Assembly (NCBI GenBank): GCA_000014925.1
Contig: CP000474.1
Coordinates: forward strand, 1,488,001 to 1,552,000
Direction of reading: 5' to 3'
Source: Paenarthrobacter aurescens TC1
GTDB taxonomy: Bacteria > Actinomycetota > Actinomycetes > Actinomycetales > Micrococcaceae
DNA: 64,000 nt
Part shown: piece by piece, positions 8,054-17,000 of the stretch
Position numbering within the stretch: the stretch's first letter is position 1
Layout: each line of letters begins with the position of its first letter
Program-made: the position numbers and the translations under genes
The notes under the pieces: model-generated
What the model was told of the DNA's origin: nothing
Database searches by the model: none
What the model saw: only the letters and a program-made list of their open reading frames with translations

Positions 8054-10152
8054 TGTCGTCCCTGTTCGTGGTTGTTGATGATCCCGGTGAGACGGTCGCC
8101 GACCTGCCGGATGCGCTCGTAGCGGATCGGGGGCGCGAGTCTGTCCTGGGCGATCAGGTCTCGGCTGGCCTGGACTTGAAGGATGTCGGTGTCGGTGCGG
8201 GCGATGTTGGCGCAGGCGCTGCGGCATCGGCCGAGGTCCGGGCCGTTTGCCTGCCGCGCGCAGAGGGCTGTTGCCTGGTCAAAGACGCAGTGCAGTCCGT
8301 CGCCTTTGAAGATCTGCAGCGATGGGTCCTGCAGGAGCTTCTCGGCTTGGCGCCGGGTGGGGAGGGGCCGGCCGGCGAACTTGGCGGTGGCTCGGCCGGT
8401 GCGTTCGCGCAGCTTGTCGGCGGCGGGGCCGCTGACGTGTCCGCCGGCGTCGAGATATTGGTCGATGTCCGTGATGCGTTCGATGCGTTCGAGCCATCTT
8501 TCCATTGCCAGCTCATTGGGGAACCCGGAGTCGTAGCTGCCGGAGTATCCCTGGGTCACGAGGTCGGCGACATGTCCGTACTGGATGGCGGCAGCTACCA
8601 GGCCACGGGGGCGTCGGGCGATGTGCCAGGCCAGGGTGCGGCGGAAGCGGCTGGGGGTGATGCGGCCGTCGGGGTCATCGGGGATGCAGTCGCTGCGCTG
8701 GCGGCGTGCGCAGTACTCGTTGACCCAGTGGATGAAGGAGGTGATGTCGCTGACGGTCTTCGCGGCGGTCTGCCCATTGCCGGCACGTCTGTCGGTGCGC
8801 GGCGTGGTCCCGCGCAATGCCTGTGGGCGCAGGGTGCGTGGGAAGAGCAGATCCATGGAATGGAGGCGTTCGAGCACGTCAATGGCCAGGGCCGCCAGGG
8901 GGTGGACTATCCAGGGGTTCTGCCGGGCTTGCCCTTCTGGGATCTTTGCGCCGTGATGGTTGCGGGCGCCCTTCCATCTCGTGCCGTGTAGTTCATGCAG
9001 GTTCGTACGAGGGTCCTGTCGGTGGCAGTCCCGTTTCAGGCTCAGCACCTCGCCCGGGCGCATGCCTGACAGGTATGCGATGACGATGAAGCAGGCGGTC
9101 TGCAGATGCACTGCCAGCGGGACGGCTTCCTCCCAGGCGATGAAGGAGCCGTGCCAGAGGCGTCCGTCCAGCTGGGCCGTGCATCTGGCCATGAGATAGC
9201 TGTTTGAGTCCACGCTCAGGCCACTTCCGGCGAGGATGTCCCGGTCCCAGCGGGCATGGGTGGAGCCGAAGAATCCGGTGAGCCTGGCCAGGTGGGCCCA
9301 GTTGATGATCGGCTCCCCGTCGGGTCCGGGCTGCCCGGGCAGGCTCAGCCCGTGGGCCCGCAGATTCTTGAGGACAGCGCGCAGGGCCGTTTTGCGGGAG
9401 TCAGGGACCGGGGTTTCGCGGGCGCCGGCCGGTGTATGCCGATACCCGCTGCCGAGCAGTGTGCAGTACTCGTGGTAGGCGGCGGTGATGTCGGGGGCGA
9501 AGTCCTCGATGAAGCGGAGGGCCCAGGACAGCAGCGGAACGAGGGTCTCGTCGCCGATGCGCGGGGTGAGGTTCCCTGTCCTCTTGCGCCGGTGGGAAAG
9601 CAGGTCCCTGGCTGTTTCTTCGTGCCAGGGAGAACCGTCCGGCAGCCGGAGCTTGGGAGGCACGAGGTCACGGTAGGCCCAGAGCCGTCGGGTTTCGGTG
9701 ATGATCTGGCGCTTCTGGGCGAACCCGAGATTCGTTTCGCCCAGCTCGGCCAGGAACCGGTCGAGCACTTGGGGGCTGGCCGCTTGGAGGGAGTCGTGGC
9801 CGTGCTCGTCGAACCAGGAGATGATGCGCCGCAGGCGGGCCGGGAGTTGGGCGATGCTGGAGAGGGCCAGCGGCTTGGGCGCGCTGGGTCCGCCCGGCAC
9901 TGGTCGAGGCGTTTCGTCGTTGATCAAGGTCCAGAGGTAGGCCTTCACCGGCTGCTGCCAGGCGGGCGGGAAGTGGCGGAAGTTGATGCTGTATTTCTGC
10001 GAGTGGTCCTCGAAGATGCCCGGGGTGAGGTCCCAGACTGTGTCTGCGAAGCGGGTGAGCGCACCAGGGGACGTGTCATCGCGGAGGGGGCGTCGGGCGA
10101 GCACTACGTCATCGTCGATGGGGCTGGGTCGCTGTGACAGCTTGAGGATCAT
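8050..10152 (-). CDS. Tyrosine recombinase 3 of the trio, with C-terminal Cys cluster
   Basis: A 700-residue recombinase. Box I arginine is R365 in AYLSGMRPGEVLSLKRD. The box II motif is SRFRRTLAWH, keeping the second arginine (R504) but with serine in place of the usual histidine. The later histidine is H527 in QYGHVADLVTQGYSGSY, and the likely nucleophile Y536 follows nine residues on. The protein may therefore be active. A C-terminal Cys-rich segment (CVFDQATALC, then CRSAC) suggests a small metal-binding module. The chosen ATG at 10152 overlaps the stop of recombinase 2 in an ATGA; the open frame extends further upstream but overlaps that gene entirely. Confidence 0.85.
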   Translation of the reverse strand: MILKLSQRPSPIDDDVVLARRPLRDDTSPGALTRFADTVWDLTPGIFEDHSQKYSINFRHFPPAWQQPVKAYLWTLINDETPRPVPGGPSAPKPLALSSIAQLPARLRRIISWFDEHGHDSLQAASPQVLDRFLAELGETNLGFAQKRQIITETRRLWAYRDLVPPKLRLPDGSPWHEETARDLLSHRRKRTGNLTPRIGDETLVPLLSWALRFIEDFAPDITAAYHEYCTLLGSGYRHTPAGARETPVPDSRKTALRAVLKNLRAHGLSLPGQPGPDGEPIINWAHLARLTGFFGSTHARWDRDILAGSGLSVDSNSYLMARCTAQLDGRLWHGSFIAWEEAVPLAVHLQTACFIVIAYLSGMRPGEVLSLKRDCHRQDPRTNLHELHGTRWKGARNHHGAKIPEGQARQNPWIVHPLAALAIDVLERLHSMDLLFPRTLRPQALRGTTPRTDRRAGNGQTAAKTVSDITSFIHWVNEYCARRQRSDCIPDDPDGRITPSRFRRTLAWHIARRPRGLVAAAIQYGHVADLVTQGYSGSYDSGFPNELAMERWLERIERITDIDQYLDAGGHVSGPAADKLRERTGRATAKFAGRPLPTRRQAEKLLQDPSLQIFKGDGLHCVFDQATALCARQANGPDLGRCRSACANIARTDTDILQVQASRDLIAQDRLAPPIRYERIRQVGDRLTGIINNHEQGRQ

Positions 10153-11939
10153 CGCAGGTCCAATCGGCCGTCCAGCACCATCTCGATGAGACGGCGGTCC
10201 TCGTCGCTGGCCTCCTCGGCTGCCACCGTAGGTCCGGCGTGCTGCCGTTCGAGCAGGTCGTTCAGCTGCTCCGAGGCGATGGAGAAGCGATCCTCCCATT
10301 CCGTTGCAGGGATCTCGGCGCGGCGACGGGTGATGCTTTCGAGCATCGCGGCCTGGATCGGGATGTGCCTGGGTTCGGAGCGTGCGTTCGGGCAGCCAAG
10401 GCACAGCAGGAACGAGGCACTGCATGCGGTCCCGGACGGTGTGTAGGGGCTGTTCGTGTGGTCGATGCATGCGGTGGCCACGGTGTCCAGCCGGCCTTCA
10501 AGCAGCAATTGCAGCTGCTCCACGGTCGTTCCAAGCCTCTGGGCTGCTGGCTCGGGATCGTTCGCCGCTTCTCGCACTTCGGCATCGGTGAGGGCGAGGA
10601 TGCTGTGGCTGACGCGTATGCGTTCGACCTCGCCGCGCAGCGCCTTGTCGACGATGGCCTGGTATTCGGGCAGGGCTGTGGCGTCTTTGGCAAGGTATTC
10701 GGCAGCGAGTGTCGTCGCTGTGTGGGCGACAGGGCGCTGGTGGCGCTGCACGAACGCCAGCCTGAGGCGGCGCGAGTCCACGCGGTCGAGAACGTCCCCG
10801 TCGGGGGTCCTTCCGCGCCACCACTGCAGTGAGTTTGTGGGCAGCGCCCGGATTCTGGCCCGGCCCGGAGCACGGTCGGCCGGGCCAGTGGCATGGAATA
10901 CCAGGAGAGCGTCGGTGCCAGCCACTGCCCGGGCACGGGCACACAGTTCGACAGCGAGGCGGTACACCCCTGCTGCTGACGCATAGTCGTCCGGACCATT
11001 CGCCGGGACACGGTCCGGTGCCAGCGCCAGGTCCATCTCCGCGCCGTAGCGGCCGCGGCGGGGCTTGGACGCACGGGTCAGGACAAGAGGCTCTTCCTCG
11101 ACCTGGTCGTCCGCACGCAGATGCGAGGCGGTCATTCCGCACACCGTGCTCAGGTTGTGCCCGCTCACGCAGATCAGCAGGACCGCCAGCGCCGTCACCT
11201 CCGAGTAGGTCGGAAAGATATGTCGGAGCCGATCGATGGCCCCGCTGTGCTCTTTAGAGGTGTCGATCCTGCCATCGCGGCACCGGGGCACGTCTCCGGT
11301 ACGGGCCACTTGTGCCAGCAGCGCGCCGCGCCGTCCGTCCTCTGAGTCCATGCCCGGCCTAGCTGCCTGCCATTCCGCGAGTTCCGCCTCCGCCTGCCGG
11401 ATCCGGGTCAGCGCGGCACGGACCTCGGTTCGTGCGGCCCGCTGGATGCGGCGCACTTCGGAATCCGTGTAGGCGGACAGAGTGCGGGTCGGGGACGCTG
11501 GCTTGTGGGGTGCGTAGAGTGCTTCGCGGAATGCGGTCGGGAGGCCTTCGATCGGGCGGAACAGGACCCGGAGCACCTGAAGCAGGGAGTCGGCGTAACG
11601 GGTGTGCCGGATCCTGAACGGTGCGATGTGCGCAGGCGTCAGTGCGCTGAGCGACTGTGGTGGGGACGGCAGGTCCTTCAAACTGCGGGCGAACATTCGG
11701 GCGCCGGCGTACAGGGTCTTCACGGACTCCACGGTCTTTCGGGTCCCGGCCGGGCCACAGGCGCGAGCGAAGCCCTGCACGATGGCCGACTCGATTTCGG
11801 GTGCCAGGCCGAGCCTGCGGAATTCGAAGTCCTTTGCGGATCCGCCGGACTCGGACACAAAGCGGACAACGAGGCGTTCTCCCGTGTCGATGACGACGTC
11901 GGGCCGCTCATAGGGCCCTTCCGGCAACGAGGCACGCAT
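10149..11939 (-). CDS. Tyrosine-recombinase-like protein 2 of the trio, box I arginine missing
   Basis: A 596-residue protein with the general layout of a phage-type integrase. An N-terminal SAM-like core-binding region is followed by a catalytic-domain-like region. The box I arginine is replaced: LICVSGHNLSTVCGM has His261-Asn262 where GxR is expected. Other positions look retained, with R393 in DSRRLRLAF, H406 and Y415 in AHTATTLAAEYLAKD. A C-terminal Cys cluster (C491, C506, C513, C516, with CLGC) may bind zinc. It may be a structural partner rather than a catalyst. The start lies 2 bases after the stop of recombinase 1. Confidence 0.75.
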   Translation of the reverse strand: MRASLPEGPYERPDVVIDTGERLVVRFVSESGGSAKDFEFRRLGLAPEIESAIVQGFARACGPAGTRKTVESVKTLYAGARMFARSLKDLPSPPQSLSALTPAHIAPFRIRHTRYADSLLQVLRVLFRPIEGLPTAFREALYAPHKPASPTRTLSAYTDSEVRRIQRAARTEVRAALTRIRQAEAELAEWQAARPGMDSEDGRRGALLAQVARTGDVPRCRDGRIDTSKEHSGAIDRLRHIFPTYSEVTALAVLLICVSGHNLSTVCGMTASHLRADDQVEEEPLVLTRASKPRRGRYGAEMDLALAPDRVPANGPDDYASAAGVYRLAVELCARARAVAGTDALLVFHATGPADRAPGRARIRALPTNSLQWWRGRTPDGDVLDRVDSRRLRLAFVQRHQRPVAHTATTLAAEYLAKDATALPEYQAIVDKALRGEVERIRVSHSILALTDAEVREAANDPEPAAQRLGTTVEQLQLLLEGRLDTVATACIDHTNSPYTPSGTACSASFLLCLGCPNARSEPRHIPIQAAMLESITRRRAEIPATEWEDRFSIASEQLNDLLERQHAGPTVAAEEASDEDRRLIEMVLDGRLDLR

Positions 11940-11941
11940 CG

Positions 11942-13513
11942 TCAGAGGTCCGCTTCGGTCTCGTCAAGCAGCCGCACCCTGGGATCGCTGGAGAGGACCG
12001 CGAGCAACGGCTCCGCGTCAAGGACCGATTTGCCGTACTCCAGCAACAGCCGGGCTTCCAGCCCTCGGAACGGCTCAAGGTAGACGTTTTTCGTCGTGTT
12101 CACATCCGAGTGCCCGAGCATCGTCTGCACCAGCGACCAGGTGTCGCCGAACTGCTCGCGCAGGTCGCGTTGGTGATCGGCGTCCAGCCCGTCGATCTGC
12201 CGGGACCAGACAAGCCGTCCGACGGCGAACCAGCGCAGAGCGAAGCTGTGCCGCAGCATGTGCGGACGGCATTCGAGCCGGTCGATGCCGGCCTTCTTCA
12301 CCCTGGCGTTCGCGCGCGCAAATGACTTGTGCCATGCATCCTTCGGCCGCGGGCTGCCATCTTCGTTGAGCCACAGCATGGCCGGTTCGAGCCCGTTCGT
12401 GGTACGAACCATCAGGCGGAACCTCTCTGACGGGGACAGATCGTTGACCTGGACAGCAGATGTGAAGGACCTCCCGCCACGCAGTGTGCTGACTCTCAGT
12501 ACACCCCGCCGGGCCTCCTCGACGACCATCCTCCCGTGCGTCCCCTCGTACAAACCGCTCGCCCGCGCGGAGCGCACCGCTGCTGCACGCTCCGTCTCCC
12601 TGTATGTTGCCACCTGCTCCAGCACGTCGCCCCGCAACCAATACGGGTGCCCGTGCAGCCCCTTCGCGCAGGCATCCGCCAGCCGGAACGACGCGTACTG
12701 GCTGTCCGAGACCTCGCGGTCCAATTCGAGCATCAGCACGCTGCTCCACTCCTGCAAACGAAGTCCGCTGCCGTATAGGCCGTCGGCGAAAGCCGCGTCC
12801 CGGGACTGGGAGCGGGGACGCCACCTCACGCGCTCCGACCCCAGCGGCGTTAAACCGTGAATGCCAACATCGCGCCAGCGACGGTATGCCCTAGGCGAAA
12901 GCCATTTGACGTCCGCTCCGCGGACTGTCGAAGGCCGCAGATCGGTCCTCCGAGCACCGCCTCCGGCATGCCCCATTCGGAAGCCGTTGGCTTCGGCCGC
13001 CGCGAACAGCGGCGGACCACCCACGACCCGCCCGGCCCAGTCGTAGAACATGGCCAGCCCTGCCAGATCGCTCGCCCACGCCGACCCGGAAACGCGGCGC
13101 GGGTTGCGCGGGTCGCTACGACGCCAGAACTTGAAGTCCACGACATCGTCCTCGACCGCGGAGTCCCAATCCTTGCCGCGTGCAGCGAGGAAGTTCACCC
13201 ACACGGAAAGCGAGTACGCGTACCGGCGATTCGTAGACGCAGCGCGGTTGCGCATCTTCACCCCCGCGAAGAACCCGTTCAAGGCAGAGTGAGGAACCCC
13301 GGCCGCATCTACGAAGATAGGACGCCCCGCCCACGGCAGCCACGCGCCCGACGCGTCCCGGTCATAGGCGAACGAACCCAGCGCACGGTTCAGAAGCTCA
13401 TCGCTTGCCCAATCGATCCGATCGGGAGCGAAGAAGACCTGCCACGCCATCCGCACATCAGCCATACGCCAATGATCCCGGCGCAATCTCTCTAGAACGG
13501 GCAACACGCGCAA
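11942..13513 (-). CDS. Tyrosine recombinase 1 of the trio, complete catalytic set
   Basis: A 523-residue site-specific recombinase, first gene of the four-gene operon. Residues 80-165 form the core-binding domain. The catalytic domain shows R252 in YGSGLRLQEWSSVL, the HxxR box at H418-R421 in RPHMLRHSFALRW, H468 in QTMLGHSDVNTTKNVYLEP and the tyrosine nucleophile Y478. All canonical residues are present, so it is probably active. Its start lies about 15 bases from the point where umuC coding sequence resumes on the opposite strand, so its promoter must sit at the very edge of the element or outside it. Confidence 0.9.
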   Translation of the reverse strand: MRVLPVLERLRRDHWRMADVRMAWQVFFAPDRIDWASDELLNRALGSFAYDRDASGAWLPWAGRPIFVDAAGVPHSALNGFFAGVKMRNRAASTNRRYAYSLSVWVNFLAARGKDWDSAVEDDVVDFKFWRRSDPRNPRRVSGSAWASDLAGLAMFYDWAGRVVGGPPLFAAAEANGFRMGHAGGGARRTDLRPSTVRGADVKWLSPRAYRRWRDVGIHGLTPLGSERVRWRPRSQSRDAAFADGLYGSGLRLQEWSSVLMLELDREVSDSQYASFRLADACAKGLHGHPYWLRGDVLEQVATYRETERAAAVRSARASGLYEGTHGRMVVEEARRGVLRVSTLRGGRSFTSAVQVNDLSPSERFRLMVRTTNGLEPAMLWLNEDGSPRPKDAWHKSFARANARVKKAGIDRLECRPHMLRHSFALRWFAVGRLVWSRQIDGLDADHQRDLREQFGDTWSLVQTMLGHSDVNTTKNVYLEPFRGLEARLLLEYGKSVLDAEPLLAVLSSDPRVRLLDETEADL

Positions 13514-13525
13514 GAGGGGCGGAGA

Positions 13526-14773
13526 ATCAACTGCTTCTATGCCTCGGCGGAGCGGGCCTTTAACCCGGCGTTGGAGGGCAAACCGCTGATCGTCCTGTCC
13601 AACAACGACGGCTGCGCCGTGACAAGGTCGCCGGAGGCCAAAAAGCTGGGGATAGGACTTGGGGAGCCGTGGTTCAAGCTTGCTCCGCGCGCCAAGGAGT
13701 GGGGGCTCGTGGCACTCTCAAGCAACTACGAACTGTATGGAGACATCAGCTCGCGGGTCATGGAGCTTCTGGCCCGGTACTCGGCATGGCAGGAGGTGTA
13801 CTCCATTGATGAGGCGTTCCTTGGAGTGAAGGGACAACCGGACGATCTGCTGGAGCTGGGACGGACTATCAAGGCCGCGTGCCAGCAGCACGTTGGGGTT
13901 CCCGTCTGCGTAGGAATCGCGCGCACCAAGACTCTGGCCAAGCTTGCCAACAAGTGGGCCAAGCACAATCCGGCCTTCAAGGGAGTGTGCCGTTGGGACT
14001 CCATCCCGGAAGTCCAACGCGAAGCACTCATGGCACGGCTTTCGGTAATCGAGATCTGGGGCGTGGCCACCAGGCTCACCAAACGCTTGAATGCGATGGG
14101 AATCTTCTCGATCCTGGACCTGGTCCGCGCCGACCCGGTGGCGTTGCGGGACAAGTTTTCCATCGTCATGATGCGGACCATTTTGGAACTGCAGGGCACG
14201 CCCTGCATCCCCATGGAGGAGGAACGGATAGGACGGGACCAGCTAATTTTCTCCCGTTCCTTCTCCACACCGATTACCACTGCAGCCGAGATGCGGCAGG
14301 TGCTCAGCGTCTACGGCCAAATGGCCAGTGCCAGGCTGGCCAAACATGATCTTCAGGCCAAGCTGCTGACTGCCTTTGCCGCAACATCGGTCTATAACCC
14401 GAACGACAAATCATTCCCCACAGTCAACGTCAGGCTGCCCATGCCGACCTCGGATCCCGTGCTGCTGACCAAGGCCGCGCACGCACTGGTTCCAAAGATC
14501 CAGGAAGGCGTGAAGTACGCCAAAGCCGGGATCATGGTCACGGATCTCCGGCCAAGCGGCAACCAGAAACCGTTGGAGATCTTCGAGAACCGGCATGAGG
14601 AACGCGGGATCGGCACCTTGCTGGAGCAAGTCAGCAAGCGGTACGGCCGCGGTTCCATCGGTCTGGGTCATGCCGGAATCAAGGGCGGCCCGGACTGGTC
14701 CATGAAACGCGACATGCTCAGCCCCCGCTACACCACCAACTGGGACGAACTCCCCTTAGTGAAGGCGGCGTAG
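13526..14773 (+). pseudogene. umuC: Y-family DNA polymerase (UmuC), 5'-truncated at the element junction
   Basis: In-frame coding sequence resumes at NCFYASAERAFNPALEGKPL (codons from 13529) and continues without a stop through LSNNDGCAVTRSPEAK, SSNYELYGDISSRVM and VYSIDEAFLGV (the catalytic SIDE motif). It ends with the conserved MKRDMLSPRYTTNWDELPLVK. Compared with E. coli UmuC (MFALCDVNAFYASCE...), only the first few residues are lost, but they include the metal-binding aspartate and the start codon. The TTG at 13571 could allow a shorter product lacking that residue. UmuC-type polymerases perform error-prone translesion synthesis. No umuD-like gene is in the window. Confidence 0.85.
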
Positions 14774-14786
14774 CGTGTCAGAGAAT

Positions 14787-15944
14787 CTAAGCCCGCAGCC
14801 GGTAACCGCGCTTCACCACGGTTTCCACGAGCTTGCCGTCCGGAAGAGAGGACCGCAGCCTGCTCACTGTCATATCCAAGGCGTGCACCGAACCGCGCAG
14901 GTCCAACAGGTCAGAAAGAGCTTCCCGGGACAGGACAGCCCCACCCGCGCCGAGCAGCGCTCGCAGCAGGAGCAGGGGAGCCGGTGCGAGGTCCACCACC
15001 TCACCGTTGATACGCAAGCAGCGCCCGCGCAACTCAATGGTGGCGCTCTTGGTCTCCAAACGCCGCACATGGTTGAGGGACAAATGTTCGGTCACCAGCC
15101 TGATGAGCGCACCCATCCGGTAACGGTCGGGAATCAGTGGCGTCAGCCCGGCGTCGACCAGCGGCTGTGCGGTGACCGGTCCAACGGCCGCAACAGTTAC
15201 CGGACCCTTCAAGGCCTCGATGAGCTGGCGGTAGAGGCCCATTTCGTGCGCAGTGCTCCACATCGCGTCCACGGCCGGGGCGCTGGTAAAGGTCAACACA
15301 TCGAGGTTGCCGCTGACCACGGCTTCGATCAGGCGCGGCAGTTTGTCTTCGCCGTCGGGCTTCACCCAACGGTACGGAGTCACGGTAAGGACAGTGGCCC
15401 CGGACATGCGGAGCCGTTCCAGCTGGCGGACATCCGTGTAGCCGTGCAGTTGCACGGCCACCGTCTTGCCGCGCACGCCTTCGGCCAGCAGCATGTCAAC
15501 CAGCGTCGCGGTGGTTTCGTCACTGCTGATTCCGACGTCGGCAAGACCGGCCGCCCGCACGGCGCCGCGGGCTTTGGGCCCACGGACGAACATGCGGCAG
15601 GCGGACAGGGTCTCCAGGAGTTGCTCGCCGATGCCAAAGGAATCGGCAGCCTCACACCAGCGACGCATCCCGTAGGCCGTGGTGGCGATGCAGATGTCCG
15701 GCTTGGCCGCGATGATGGTGCGAGTGTCGTCGATGAGGACCATGTCCTCCTGCACAGGGGCGATCTTCAAAGCGGGGGCGTGCAACACGCTCGCACCGCG
15801 GCGCTCCAGTGCCTCGATGAGGTCACGGGAACGGCGGTGCGAGGTGACGCCAATGCGGAATCCATCCAGCGGCGCTTCTACGGCTTCGGAAACTTCCGGC
15901 GCGGCAGTAGCGTCCTGGACTTCGATGGCACGTGCAACAGTCAT
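14787..15944 (-). CDS. hemD: Uroporphyrinogen-III synthase fused to an OmpR-type winged-helix domain
   Basis: A 385-residue two-domain protein. Residues about 28-275 are a HemD fold (GFRIGVTSHRRSRDLIEALE at the start, later TFTSAPAVDAMWSTA and VAAVGPVTAQPLVDAGLTP). This domain closes hydroxymethylbilane to uroporphyrinogen III, the siroheme precursor. Residues about 285-385 form a DNA-binding winged helix of the transcriptional regulator C-terminal type (GGAVLSREALSDLLDL, SVHALDMTVSRLRSSLPDG, VVKRGYRLRA). It follows cobA and nirB on the same strand, 12 bases after cobA. The fusion may sense tetrapyrrole demand and regulate nitrite reductase genes, but that is inference. It converges with the umuC pseudogene. 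Confidence 0.9.
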   Translation of the reverse strand: MTVARAIEVQDATAAPEVSEAVEAPLDGFRIGVTSHRRSRDLIEALERRGASVLHAPALKIAPVQEDMVLIDDTRTIIAAKPDICIATTAYGMRRWCEAADSFGIGEQLLETLSACRMFVRGPKARGAVRAAGLADVGISSDETTATLVDMLLAEGVRGKTVAVQLHGYTDVRQLERLRMSGATVLTVTPYRWVKPDGEDKLPRLIEAVVSGNLDVLTFTSAPAVDAMWSTAHEMGLYRQLIEALKGPVTVAAVGPVTAQPLVDAGLTPLIPDRYRMGALIRLVTEHLSLNHVRRLETKSATIELRGRCLRINGEVVDLAPAPLLLLRALLGAGGAVLSREALSDLLDLRGSVHALDMTVSRLRSSLPDGKLVETVVKRGYRLRA

Positions 15945-15956
15945 GTGTTCTTACCT

Positions 15957-16991
15957 TCAGGCTTCAAGGAGCGAAGCCGCGAGTCGGCTCAGTTCAGCGG
16001 ATGCTTCGGCATGATTCCGGTTGGCTTCAGCCACCCGGACCACCTCGCCGATGACCAACACGGCCGGGTTGCTGCAGCCGGTGGCTGCTGTTTCGATGGT
16101 ACCCAGATCGGCGATGGTGGTGCGCTGTCCCGGGCGGTACCCGCGTTCCACCACGGCCATGGGCATGTCCGAATTCATGCCCGCACGGCGCAGCCCAGCC
16201 GCCAGCTGGGGCAAGGTCCCAATGCCCATGAGGACCACGATCGTCCCACCAAGGCCGGCAAGGTGTGTGTGTTCCTTCTCCGTCAAAGGAGCGTGGCCGG
16301 AAACCACGGTGAACATGTGGCTCACCTCGCGGTGCGTCACCGGAATTCCGGCTGCGGCCGGAACAGAGATGGCACTGGTGACACCGGAGATGACTCTGAC
16401 CGGGACCCCGGCAGCAACACAGGCAGCCACTTCTTCGCCGCCGCGGCCGAACACGTACGGATCGCCGCCCTTGAGCCGGACAACATTCTTGCCCAGCAGC
16501 GCAGCTTCCACCATGAGCTTCTCGATGTCCCTCTGCGTCACCTTGTGGAGCCCGGGCTGCTTTCCAACGTCCACCAGTTCCGCAGACGTCAGGTCTGCCA
16601 GCTCCTGATAGGGAGCCAGCCGATCATAAAACACCACGTCGGCATCGCGCAGGGCGTCCACGGCACCCACCGTGAGCAGATCCAGGGCTCCCGGACCTCC
16701 ACCCACAAGGGTCACATGGCCGTCGGCGCCAGGTGCAGGCTCAAACGCAACGGGAATCCCGGCGTCGCGGCAGCGTTCCACCAACGGCAGCCAGCCAGCC
16801 TCGCCGTCGTCCACTACCGCCACCAGGAACGGGCGCTCGGGGAGCTGACCGTCGCCCGGTACACCTTCAGGGGTGCTGAGCCGGTAAACGTTGGCGCCGG
16901 AGCTCTGGTAGCGGCGCACCGCTTGGCGGGCGGACTTTTCAGATCCCGTGACAAGGACGTCACGGCCGGTGAGATCAATGGTGAGATGCAT
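15957..16991 (-). CDS. cobA: Uroporphyrinogen-III C-methyltransferase
   Basis: A 344-residue SUMT enzyme that transfers two methyl groups from S-adenosylmethionine to uroporphyrinogen III, giving precorrin-2 for siroheme. Residues about 90-330 contain the signature VTLVGGGPGALDLLTVGAVD, then VVFYDRLAPYQEL, RLKGGDPYVFGRGGEE and the GIPVTHREVSHMFTVVSGH stretch. The first 80 residues resemble a shortened CysG-like NAD-binding region (DVLVTGSEKSARQAVRRYQS), but the cysteine or aspartate needed for dehydrogenase/chelatase work is not evident. The gene sits between nirB and hemD with gaps of about 10 bases, consistent with cofactor supply for nitrite reductase. Confidence 0.93.
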   Translation of the reverse strand: MHLTIDLTGRDVLVTGSEKSARQAVRRYQSSGANVYRLSTPEGVPGDGQLPERPFLVAVVDDGEAGWLPLVERCRDAGIPVAFEPAPGADGHVTLVGGGPGALDLLTVGAVDALRDADVVFYDRLAPYQELADLTSAELVDVGKQPGLHKVTQRDIEKLMVEAALLGKNVVRLKGGDPYVFGRGGEEVAACVAAGVPVRVISGVTSAISVPAAAGIPVTHREVSHMFTVVSGHAPLTEKEHTHLAGLGGTIVVLMGIGTLPQLAAGLRRAGMNSDMPMAVVERGYRPGQRTTIADLGTIETAATGCSNPAVLVIGEVVRVAEANRNHAEASAELSRLAASLLEA

Positions 16992-17000
16992 GGTGGACCC

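Larger units (their letters stand above)
7630..13525 (-). mobile_element. Recombinase-trio element (Tn554/RIT-like), limits approximate
   Basis: Four minus-strand genes in tight succession encode three tyrosine-recombinase-like proteins and one small HTH/coiled-coil protein. The layout recalls Tn554 (tnpA, tnpB, tnpC) and recombinase-in-trio elements. The right limit is set where intact umuC coding sequence resumes, at about 13526-13529. The left limit lies somewhere between 7430 and 7642. No cargo gene is present, and no matching terminal repeats were found by eye. Confidence 0.65.

Noticed and set aside
8050..10470. The longer 806-codon version of recombinase 3
   Set aside because: The extra 106 N-terminal residues lie wholly inside recombinase 2 in another frame and are Arg/Pro/His-rich. 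The ATG at 10152 gives an ATGA coupling like the next gene pair.
13526..14773. umuC as an intact gene starting at TTG 13571
   Set aside because: Conserved UmuC sequence continues upstream of that codon to 13529, and a start there would leave out the catalytic Asp region, so truncation is the simpler reading.
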